From NCBI RefSeq assembly GCF_045679555.1, contig NC_092120.1, positions 10,644,305 through 10,708,304 on the forward strand: 64,000 nucleotides of DNA, given 5' to 3'. The notes under the pieces were generated by a model. That model saw nothing but the letters and a program-made list of their open reading frames with translations, was not told where the DNA came from and did no database searches. Position 1 is the stretch's first letter. Every line of letters begins with the position of its first letter. Positions 55,081-64,000 of this stretch are shown in pieces. This DNA is from Salvelinus alpinus. Lineage: Eukaryota > Chordata > Actinopteri > Salmoniformes > Salmonidae. A program made the position numbers and the translations under genes.

Positions 55081-56889
55081 CACTACCGTTCAAATGTTTG
55101 GGGTCACTTAGAAATGTCCTTGTTTTTGAAAGAAAAGCAAAAAAATGTGTCCATTAAAATAACATCAAATTGATCAGAAATACCATGTAGACATTGTTAT
55201 TTATTTTTTTACCTTGATTTAACTAGGCAAGTCAGTTAAGAACAAATCCTTATTTTCAATGACGGCCTAGGAACAGTGGGTTAACTGCCTTGTTCAGGGG
55301 CAGAACGACATATTTCTACCATGTCAGCTCGGGGATTCGATCTTGCAACCTTCCGGTTACTAGTCCGACGCTCTAAACACTAGGCTACCTGCCGCCCCAA
55401 TGTTGTAAATGTCTATTGTAGCTGGAAACGGCAGATTTTTTATGGAATATCTACATAGGCATACAGAGGCCCATTATCAGCAATCATCACTCCTGTGTTC
55501 CAAAGGCACGTTGTGTTAGCTAATCCAAGTTTATCATTTTAAAAGGCTAACTGATCATTAGAAAACCCTTTTGCAATTATGCTAGCACAGCTGAAAACTG
55601 TTGTGTTGATTAAAGAAGCAATAAAACTGGCCTTCTTTAGACTAGTTGTGTATCTGGAGCATCAGCATTTGTGGGTTCGATTACAGGCTCAAAATGGCCA
55701 AAAACATAGACTTTTCTCCTGAAACTCGTCAGTCTATTCTTGTTCTGAGAACTGAAGGCTATTCCATGCGAGAAATTGCCAAGAAACTGAAGATCTCGTA
55801 CAATGCTGTGTACTACTCCCTTTACAGAACAACACAAACTGGCCCTAACCAGAATAAAAAGAGGAGTGTGAGGCCCCAGTGCACAACTGAGCAAGAGGAC
55901 AAGTATATTAGAGTGTCTAGTTTGAGAAACAGACGCCTCACAAGTCCTCAACTGGCAGCTTCATTAAATAGTACCCGCAAAACACCAGTCTGAATGTCAA
56001 CAGTGAAGAGGCGACTCCGGGATGCTGGCCTTCTAGGCAGAGTTGCAAAGAAAAAGCCATATCTCAGACTGGCCAATAAAAATAAAAGATTAAGATGAGC
56101 AAAAGAACACAGACACTGGACAGAGGAAGATTGGGAAAAAAGTGTTATGGACAGACGGATCTAAGTTTGAGGTGTTCGGATCACAAAGAAGAACATTTGT
56201 GATACGCAGAATTTTTTTTAAGATGCTGGAGGATGTCTTGACGCCATCTGTCAAGCATGGTGGAGGCAATGTGATGGCCTGGGGGTGCTTTGTTGGTGGT
56301 AAAGTGGGAGATTTGGACAGGGTAAAAGGGATCTTGAAGAAGCAAGGCTATCATCAATTTTACAACGCTATACCATACCCTGTGGACGGCCCTTAATTGG
56401 AGCCAATTTCTTTCTTCAACAGGACAATGACCCAAAGCACAGCTCCAAACTATGCAAGATTTTTTTAGGAAAGAAGCAGTCAGCTGGTATTCTCTCTATA
56501 ATGGAGTAGCCAGCACAGTCACCGGATCTCAACCCTATTGAGCTGTTGTGGGAGCAGCTTGACTGTATGGTACGTAAGAATTGTCCATCAAGCCAATCCA
56601 ATTTGTGGGAGGTGCTTCAGGAAGCATGGGGTGAAATCTCTTCAGAGTACCTCAATAAATTGGCAACTAGAATGCCAAAGGTCTGCAAGGCTGTAGCTGC
56701 TGCAAATGGAGGATTCTTTGATGAAAGCAAAGTTTGAAGGACACAATTATTATTTCAATTAAAAATCATTATTTATAACCTTGTCAACGTCTTGACTATA
56801 TTTCCTATTCATTTTGCAACTAATTTCATGTATTTTTTCATGGAAAAGAAGGACATTTCTAAGTGACCCCAAACTTCTGAATGGTAGTG
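55081..56889 (+). mobile_element. Tc1-like transposon, CACTACCGTTCAAATG family
   Basis: Termini CACTACCGTTCAAATGTTTG (55081) and CTTCTGAATGGTAGTG (ending 56889), with TA at both sides (55079-55080, 56890-56891). Transposase from 55694: MAKNIDFSPETRQSILVLRT, the helix-turn-helix AKKLKISYNAVYYSLYRT, in-frame stops at about 55991 and 56096, a frameshift near 56140, TDGSKFEVFGSQRRTFV (first Asp), [13 protein letters not shown] (second Asp) and DLNPIELLWEQLD with the third Glu intact (GAG near 56540). A HpaI SINE has inserted in its left arm. Confidence 0.92.
55209..55398 (-). mobile_element. HpaI-type SINE inside a Tc1 element
   Basis: Minus strand: GGGGCGGCAGGTAGCCTAGT head, GGTTGCAAGATCGAATCCCC (B-box region), the HpaI site GTTAAC, tail ACTGACTTGCCTAGTTAAAT. 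Target duplications are imperfect. As it lies within a Tc1 that lies within a LINE, it is the youngest of the three. Confidence 0.92.
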
Positions 56890-57183
56890 TACATACCCCA
56901 ACCAGAAGCCATGGATTACAGGCAACATTCAAACTGAGCTAAGGGAAGAGCTGCCGCTTTCAAGGAGCGGGACTCTAACCTGGAAGCTTCTAAGAAATCA
57001 CGCTATGCCCTCCGATGAGCCATCAAACAGGCAAAGCATCAATACAGGACTAAGATCGAATCGTACTACACCGGCTCCGATGCTCATCGGATGTGGCAGG
57101 GCTTGCAAACTATTACAGACTACAAAAGGAAGCACAGCCGAGAGCTGCCCAGTGACACGAGCCTACCAGACGAGCTAAATAAC

Positions 57184-58520
57184 TAATAATGGCGGCATGA
57201 CTGAAGGAGGCTTTGTTGCGAAATAGGAAGCCGATTCTAGATTTCATTTTGGATTGGAGATGCTTAATGTGAGACTGGAAGGAGAGTTTACGGTCTAACC
57301 AGACACCTAGGTATTTGTAGTTGTTCACATATTCTAGGTCAGAAACGTCCAGAGTAGTGATGCTAGTCGGGCGGGAGGGTGCGGGCAGCAATTGATTGAA
57401 GAGCATGCACTTAGTTTTACTAGCATTTAAAAGCAGTTGGAGGCCACGGAAGGAGTGTTGTATAGCGTTGAAGTTTGTTTGGAGGTTTGTTAGCACAGTG
57501 TCCAAAGAAGGGCCAGATGTATACCGAATAGTGTCGTCTGCGTAGAGGTGGATCAGAAAATCACCAGCAGCAAGAGCGACATCATTGATATATACAGAGA
57601 AAAGATTCGGCCCGAGAATTGAACCCTGTGGCACCTCCATAGAGACTGCCAGAGGTCCGGACAACAGGCCCTCCGATTTGACACACTGAACTCTATCTGA
57701 GAAGTAGTTGGTGAACCAGGCGAGGCAGTCATTTGAGAAGCCAAGGCTATTGAGTCTGCCGATAAGAATGCAGTGATTGACAGAGTCGAAAGCCTTGCTA
57801 GACAGCTAGTCTGTGGTGGTATGTAGACAGCTACGAAAAATACAGATGAAAACTCTCTAGCTAGATAGTGTGGTCTACAGCTTATCATGAGATACTCTAC
57901 CTCAGGCGAGCAAAACCTCTAGACTTCCTTAAATATCGTGCACCAGCTGTTATTTACAAAAATACATAGTCCGCCTCCCCCTTGTCTTACCAGACGCCGC
58001 TGTTCTATCCTGCCGATACAGCGTATAACCAGCCAGCTTTATGTTGATAATGTTGTCGTTCAGCCACGACTTCGTGAAGCATAAGATATTACATGTCCCG
58101 TTGGTAGTTTAGTCTTCCGCGTAGGTCATTGATTTTATTTTCCAATGACTGCACGTTTGCGAGCAGAATGGAAAGCAGTGGGGGTTTATTCGATCGGCTA
58201 CGAATTCTCAGAAGACAGCCTGCCCTCTGGCCCCTTTTTCTCCGCATTCTCTTCACGCAAATGATGGGGATCTGGGCCTGTTCCCGAGAAAGCAGTACGT
58301 CATTCACGTCGGGCTCGTCCGACTCATTAAAGGAAAAAAAGGATTCTGCCAGTTCGTGGTGAGTAATGGCATTTCTGATGTCCAGAAGTTATTTTCGGTC
58401 ATAAGAGACGGTAGCAGCAACATTATGTAAAAAATAAGTAAAGAAATAAGTTACAAACAACGCAAAGAAACAAATAAAAAAACACAAACATCAGCCTTCT
58501 TCTCCGGCGCCATCTGTGAT
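57184..58520 (-). mobile_element. Internally deleted LINE copy, inverted relative to its neighbour
   Basis: On minus, from the 5' side: RRKRGQRAGCLLRIRSRSNK and LSILLANVQSLENKINDLRG (58307-58090), the endonuclease piece GGGLCIFVNNSWCTIF and VEYLMISCRPHYLAREFSSV (58000-57820), then directly the reverse-transcriptase core KAFDSVNHCIL, SMEVPQGSILGPNLFSVYIND and LYADDTIRYTSG (57790-57530), continuing to YLGVWLDRKLSFQSHIKHL (57300-57240). The part between the endonuclease AVYIPPQ motif and SKAFD is missing. The 5' leader runs to about 58520 (CTTCTCCGGCGCCATCT on plus near 58497). Same family as 54235-57183. Confidence 0.85.
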
Positions 58521-58529
58521 ATGGGACTG

Positions 58530-61410
58530 ATGCCCATTCCTGCTATGGCCATTGCTTTGTTTTGCACATTTGTTTTTGGCGGGCCACACTTGTCACACTC
58601 ATTTACTATTTCTAAGAATCCCCCCCTCCCTTTGCCCCCTCCCCTCTCTCCCCTCCCACCCTTTCCCAGGCCCCGTGTCGTAGTGAAGGCCAGGTTTGTG
58701 TTGTTGGCCGGCAGGAGCACGTGTTTCAGTGAATGCACCCATTACCCTCTGATGCTGGCCCGCTGCCAATTGGCAATGTTTACTCTGCGGAGAGTCTCCG
58801 CCCTCCAGTCCTGCTCCTGCTTTCACTCTGTCCTGCTTCTTCACCATATCTTATTATCTAACTGTCACACAGTTTCTCTCTCTCTCTCTAATCCCATCTC
58901 TTTAATGTGCCTCTCTCCAGTACAAAGGGCAGCAGTGACCGTAGCAGTGAGAGGAGAATGCTACCTTAGGAATGGCTGTTGTTATCGATGAGCTTTCTGT
59001 CTACACCTAGCATTGAAGTTGGATTGGGGCCCACACTCAGTAAGATCATGCTGACCATTGCCAGAGGAAACAGTTTGTTCCTCGAATACACTGGTCCAAA
59101 CCTCCATGTTGTCTCTGTAGGAAAACACATCAGGCAAACATGACCCATCACCCAAACAAACAGGCCCAACAAGGAGAGAAGTGGCATTGGACTTCAGAGT
59201 AAATAGAGCCATCTGTTTTGAAATAGGGGACCCTGGTTCGAGGCTATTTCAGTCGTTTGACCGTCTGGGCTCTTTTTTTTTCTAAGTATAGCCATTGGTA
59301 CACAGCTGGCTTGAGTGAGACATTTTCAACAATATGGCCATGGGGCCGGTGGGATGGGTCAAGCTTCACCCAGTTTTAGACCCACAAGGCTGTGAGTTGT
59401 GACAGCGCTTGTTGGTACATAAATCTATCATGGCCACTGTATTCTGCTGAAGAGCACCTTTAGCACAGATTGTAAAGTGCCTGGTGAATGATGTCCACCA
59501 TGTTGTCTGACTAAAGGTTATGGAACTGAGTCCAAACAGACTCTGAAGCAGAGCACAAACAGTGAAAGCTTTATCGTGTCGGGACGAGGGCAGACATTTT
59601 CTGTTTTTCTAGAAACTCCCACCTACACCTCCCCCTTCTTTTTCTCTCTACTTGTTGCCACATGGAGCTCTGCTGGTCTCCTTAACAACGGTAGAACATT
59701 CAAGAAAAAAATATATAATGGACAGAACTGTACACAGCCCCTATCCAGTGGCCCCAATAATAAAGTGTTACACAACATATTCATATCTAATCATCTGCTA
59801 TTATGTGACGTGTTGACATGTTACACATTGTATCCTAAATCTTACCAATGTTTTGCTTGTATGATACTATGTTTACACACTGCCAAAAGGCACCACCAGT
59901 AATCAGATGAATATATCTTGAGACCAGTGGTTAGAAGAGGAAAGCTACAACAAACAACCTGCTCCTCCCCCTCCCTCCTCTTCCCTGTCTCCATTGTTTT
60001 TCATAGCGATTGTCCGGGGGGTATCAGGTTCACTGCTGTACAAATCCATCTTGGTATGTGTTTACATGTAGACACACACAGAGAGAAATCTCTGAAGAGT
60101 TGTAGTAAATATTGACACGTTTCTTGGCTCCACCCTCTCACCTTAAGGAAATCTACCCGAAGAGATACTGTTTCCTTGTGATTGGCTACTTTTCTTACCT
60201 GTGATTCAATTGGTTTAGATTTTAGTTGCTCTCTCAACAACTGCAGGGTGCACGCATATAGATGTCTGCACGCATAGAGATAGATGGAGGACTCATCTTT
60301 ATATCTGTGGCATTACAGCGTCTGTGACAGCATGGGCAGTGCAATTGAGGCTACAATCCATAGGGATCCCCACCCAGTTGACCACTTTAAAATGGAGCAA
60401 GCATGGTGGAAGCTCTCAATGCTGCACCCCATGCTAAAATGGCCTTTTGCCCACTAGAGTCCTCTATCATAGTCTATGGGTGCATGCTGCATGTGCTGTG
60501 GTCATGCCACACCTTTAGGAGAACACCAACCCTTTTCTCTGAACTGCAAGTCACAGCTGTTTGTGTTTGTGTGTGTGTGTGTGTCCGTGCACATGTGTCT
60601 ATGTGTGTGAAGTGGCATAAGATCACTTCAATTCAGCCCAGTTGGGTTGAAAGCTGACCAAACTGGTGGTATACTATCAGGGTACGTCACACCAACAGAC
60701 AGACACACACAATCAAATTTTCTCTCGCATACCACAAGGGTGAAACGTAAAGGTCAGATTCTATATACTTTCTGCTTGCACAAGTCTTGCATCAGAAACT
60801 ATTTGTGGATCTCAGTCAATGAAATCAAAACTGAAATGATATAATTTCCTGTATAACCTGTCATTCAGTCATAATGTGCCTAACATTATTACTGTCATAA
60901 TGTGCCTCAATGCAAATATAATGAGTCATTGCAATATCAATAGTTATGGTATCATAGTACATCTACAGGAAATAAATATAACTGACACCTGTTTTGAACC
61001 ACTAGAGGGCAGTGCCTATTTATTGAATGGACTCCACACAGTTGTAGTAGTGCATGTTTATCTTGAGATATTGATTCACCTGCTATTCTCATAAGATAAA
61101 ATGTCTTCTCACTAATCCCATCTCTTTAATGTGTCAACGTTTCCATGGATCTGATTAGAATTAGAATTGCAAACATAACAGTGTGAATAATTTGTGAGAA
61201 TTTGTGAATAATCGTCTTTCAACTGTGTGAACAGTTATTGACAACAGCACTGTTATCAGTTATCACAGCCAGACAAACATATTAACAGACTGATAAACAT
61301 ATTGACCGGGTGATGTTGTGATGAACATATTCAGCCATTCAGCATGCTGTATGGCCCGTGCAGGAATGTTGGGTCATCAATACAGACTCTGGGAATGTCC
61401 ACGTCTAGGC
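58530..61410. other. Intergenic stretch, no gene recognised
   Basis: Contains C-rich (58618-58670), CT (58872-58890) and GT (60558-60584) simple tracts. The 156-codon frame at 58521-58991 starts in LINE leader and runs through simple sequence; it is not credible. No other signal. Confidence 0.45.
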
Positions 61411-61424
61411 CCCATCTCTACCAC

Positions 61425-61592
61425 AGAAGGTTGGTGGCACCTTAATTGGGGAGTACGGGCTCGTGGTAGTGGCTGGAGCAGAATCTGTGTAATGGTATCA
61501 AATACATCAAACACATGATCTCCAGTTGTTTGATTCCATCAATTCGCTCCGTTCCAGCCATTATTATGAGCTATCCTCCCCTTAGCAGCCCC
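61425..61592. repeat. Palindromic salmonid repeat (GAAGGTTGGTGGCACC family)
   Basis: Begins GAAGGTTGGTGGCACCTTAA and ends CTATCCTCCCCTTAGCAGCC. The inner arms are TGGCTGGAGCAGAAT and ATTCGCTCCGTTCCAGCCA in inverted orientation. I recognise it as a common short salmonid fold-back repeat. Non-coding. Confidence 0.65.
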
Positions 61593-61805
61593 CTGTGATC
61601 TCCACCCATGTTCTGTGTGAAGTATTTGCTACTGTGGTTTTCCTAGAATCACACCTATGACCCCAGGCAGGAGAGGGTTGGGTTAGGGCCATGACTTATT
61701 ATATAACACAGTAGCAGTGTGGGACACTGGTCCCAGATCCCTCCTCTTAGTGGGAGAGAGTATGGATAGTATGTGTTGTTCAGCACGCCATGGCTCTCTA
61801 CCTTT

Positions 61806-62207
61806 TTTATTTATTTTTATTTAAACTTTATTTAACTAGGCAAGTCAGTTAAGAACAAAATCTTATTTACATTGACAGCCTACCAAAAGGCAAAAGGCCT
61901 CCTGCACGGACGGGGGCCTGGGATTTAAAAAAATATAATAATAAATACAATATAAATATAGATCAAAACACACATCACAACAAGAGAGACAACACAACAC
62001 TAAATAAAGAGAGACCTATGACAACAACATAGCAAGGCAGTAACACATGACACACAGCATGGTAGCAACACAACATAACAACAACATGGTAGCAACACAA
62101 CATGGTAGCAGCACAAAACATGGTACAAACATTATTGGGCACAGTCAACAGCACAAAGGACAAGAAGGTAGAGACAACAATGCATCACACAAAGCAGTAA
62201 CTGTCAG
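61806..62207 (-). mobile_element. Salmonid LINE 3' end, reverse copy
   Basis: Minus-strand counterpart of the tail at 13600-14001: both carry the same repeated ACCATGTTGTGTTGCTACCA words and end ACTTGCCTAGTTAAATAAAG. The shared frame PNNVCTMFCAATMLCCYHVV reads in both copies but lies in the 3' untranslated region and is not a protein gene. 5' truncated. Confidence 0.8.
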
Positions 62208-62234
62208 TAAGAGTGTCCATGATTGAGTCTATCT

Positions 62235-62393
62235 CACTTGTTGTGTGTGAGTGGATGAATGTTAAAGATTCCAGCCACCCAAGCCATAGACTGTTCTCTC
62301 TGCTTCCGCATGGCAAGCAGTACCGGTGCATCAAGTCTGACACCAATAAACTCCTGAACAACTTCTATTCCCAAGCCATAAGACTGCTAAATA
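62235..62393 (+). mobile_element. LINE C-terminal fragment
   Basis: Encodes HPSHRLFSLLPHGKQYRCIK and FYSQAIRLLN, the typical end of a fish non-LTR polyprotein. It is cut at 62393 by the Tc1 at 62394. Only about 160 bp remain. Confidence 0.7.
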
Positions 62394-63909
62394 CAGTTGA
62401 AGTCGAAAGTTTACACTTATGTTGGAGTCATTAAAACTCGTTTTCAACCACTCCACAAATTGACACAAGTAATTTTTCCAACAATTGTTTACAGACAGAT
62501 TATTTCACTTCACTGTATCACAATTCCAGTGGGTCAGAAGTTTACATACACTAAGTTGACTGCGCCTTTAAACAGCTTGGAAAATTCCTGAAAATTATGT
62601 CATGGCTTTAGAAGCTTCTGATAGGCTAATTGACATAATTTGAGTCAATTGGAGGTGTACCTGTGGATGTATTTCAAGGCCTACCTTCAAACTCAGTGCC
62701 TCTCTGCTTGCCATCATGGGAAAATCAAAAGAAATCAGCCAAGACCTCAGAAAAAAAAATCATCTGATTCATCCTTGGGAGCAATTTCCAAATGCCTGAA
62801 GGTACCACGTTCATCTGTACAAACAATTGTACGCAACTATAAACACCATGGGACCACGCAGTCGTCATACCGCTCAAGAAGGAGACGCGTTCTGTCTCCT
62901 AGAGATTAACGTACTTTGGTGCGAAAGTGAAAATCAATCCCAGAACAACAGCAAAGGACCTTGTGAAGATGCTGGAGGAAACAGGTACAAAAGTATCTAT
63001 ATCCACAGTAAAACGAGTCCTATATCGACATAACCTGAAATGCCGCTCAGCAAGGAAGAAGCCACTGCTCCAAAACCGCCATAAAAAAGCCAGACTACGG
63101 TTTGCAACTGCACATTGGGACAAAGATCGTACTTTGTGGAGAAATGTCCTCTGGTCTGATGAAACAAAAATAGAACTGTTTGGCCATAATGGAAAAAAGG
63201 GGAGGCTTGCAAGCCAAAGATCACCATCCCAACCGTGAAGCACGGGGGTGGCAGCATCATGTTGTAGGGGTGCTTTGCTGCAGGAGGGCTGGTGCACTTC
63301 ACAAAATAGATGGCATCATGAGGTAGGAAAATGATGTGGATATATTGAAGCAACATCTTAAGACATCAGTCAGGAAGTTAAAGCTTTGTCGCAAATTGGT
63401 CTTCCAAATGCACAATGACAAGCATACTTCCAAAGTTAAGGACAACAAAGTCAAGGTATTGGAGTGGCCATCACAAAGCCCTGATCTCAATCCTATAGAA
63501 GATGTGTGGGCAGAACTTAAAAAGCGTGTGTGAGCAAGGAGGCCTACAAACCTGACTCAGTTACATCAGCTCTATCAGGAGGAATGTGCCAAAATTCACC
63601 CAACTTATTGTGGGAAGCTTGTAGAAGGCTACCCGAAAAACGTTTGACCCAAGTTAAAAAATGTAAAGGCAATGCTACCAAATACTAATTGAGTGTATGT
63701 AAACTTCTGACCCATTGGGAATGTGATGAAAGTAATAAAAGCTGAAGTAAATCATTCTCTCTACTATTATTCTGACATTTCACATTATTAAAATAAAGTG
63801 GTGATCCTAACTGACGTAAAACATTTACTAGGATTAAATGTGAGGAATTGTGAAAAACTGAGTTTATATGTATTTGGATAAGGTGTATGTAAACTTCTGA
63901 CTTCAACTG
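62394..63909 (+). mobile_element. Sleeping Beauty-type Tc1 transposon, third catalytic Glu intact
   Basis: Complete ends with TA on both sides (62392-62393, 63910-63911), and inner direct repeats at about 62528 and 63698. Transposase on plus: the N-terminus [14 protein letters not shown] (from 62716) is frameshifted near 62760; 62927-63238 is open with KINPRTTAKDLVKMLEETGT, STVKRVLYRHNLKCRSARKK and [21 protein letters not shown] later part has small deletions but keeps [18 protein letters not shown] with Glu (GAA 63498-63500). The second-Asp motif is damaged (MHNDKHTSK). The left arm has a deletion near 62460. Confidence 0.93.
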
Positions 63910-64000
63910 TAGCTAACAAAATGGCTGCACAGACTATCACTTTATGCACACTCACAGGACTCAATTAATTTGCTCACACACACACATATACTCTCTACAC

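Larger units (their letters stand above)
54235..57183 (+). mobile_element. Degraded LINE (endonuclease to linker), interrupted by Tc1
   Basis: Block 1 (54235-55080) shows apurinic-endonuclease remains in several frames: ASGKTREGGLCIYVNNSW, VEYLMISCRPHYLPREFSSV and a decayed DFN motif near 54720 (sequence reads RDFNAE). Block 2 (56890-57183) continues with RTYPNQKPW, then RAIKQAKHQYRTKIESYYTG and HRMWQGLQTITDYK, the linker before the reverse transcriptase. Between them is a Tc1 element. The reverse transcriptase of this copy is absent and an inverted copy of the same family follows. Dead by many stops. Confidence 0.82.

Noticed and set aside
55637-55951. 104-codon minus-strand frame
   Set aside because: Antisense of the transposase N-terminus in the Tc1 at 55081-56889.
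58521-58991. 156-codon plus-strand frame
   Set aside because: Starts in LINE leader sequence, runs through C-rich and CT simple repeats, and has no recognisable domain.

Overview
This window is nuclear genomic DNA from a salmonid fish (Salmo, Oncorhynchus, Salvelinus or a close relative). The evidence is the repeats: HpaI-type tRNA-derived SINEs with their GTTAAC site, a second salmonid SINE, many decayed Tc1/mariner transposons including five Sleeping Beauty-type copies, LINE 3' ends closing on the sequence ACTTGCCTAGTTAAATAAA, and vertebrate genes with GT-AG introns. There are no operons, CRISPR arrays or phage-like genes. All calls were made by eye from motifs, frames and splice signals; no database search was run.

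Layout. 1-1.5 kb: dispersed repeat in the first intron of aldh5a1. 1.8-2.1 kb (minus): first coding exon of aldh5a1; the rest lies left of the window. 2.9-3.8 kb: small palindromic DNA elements. 5.0-9.9 kb (minus): an 11-exon dek gene, with a Tc1 element and a CA tract in its fourth intron and an E2F-type site about 400 bp upstream of the start codon. 12.0-15.9 kb: a LINE carrying a nested second LINE, a solo LTR, and an adjacent Tc1. 16.0-17.7 kb (plus): a broken SLC22 organic-ion transporter gene. 20.1-21.7 kb: Sleeping Beauty-type Tc1. 22.7-29.3 kb (plus): kcnv1 (Kv8.1) in two coding exons, with two Tc1 elements in its intron. 30.8-39.5 kb: solo LTR, a hAT element with perfect 8-bp target duplications, a GT tract and telomere-like block, SINEs, LINE and Tc1. 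42.5-47.0 kb: three Tc1-like elements, two of them structurally rearranged. 47.9-48.3 kb (minus): single-exon FRAT/GBP gene (inhibitor of GSK-3, Wnt pathway). 49-53.6 kb: no gene recognised, with a possible CArG/TATA promoter at its left edge. 54.2-58.5 kb: two copies of one LINE family in inverted orientation, the first split by a Tc1 that is itself split by a HpaI SINE. 61.4-63.9 kb: palindromic repeat, LINE tails and the last Sleeping Beauty-type copy.

The host genes are unrelated in function: aldh5a1 (mitochondrial GABA catabolism), dek (chromatin), kcnv1 (modifier of Kv2 channels), gbp/frat (Wnt signalling), and a dead slc22. In human, DEK and ALDH5A1 both lie on chromosome 6p22, so the left end may keep ancestral synteny.

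I found no convincing new biological system. The observations most worth a second look are: repeated loss of the third catalytic acidic residue in independent transposase copies; a locally templated inverted insertion in a transposon end; an internal inversion inside another Tc1; an altered exon boundary in the dek SAP region; a palindromic element filled with TTAGGG-like repeats; and the datable nested insertions.
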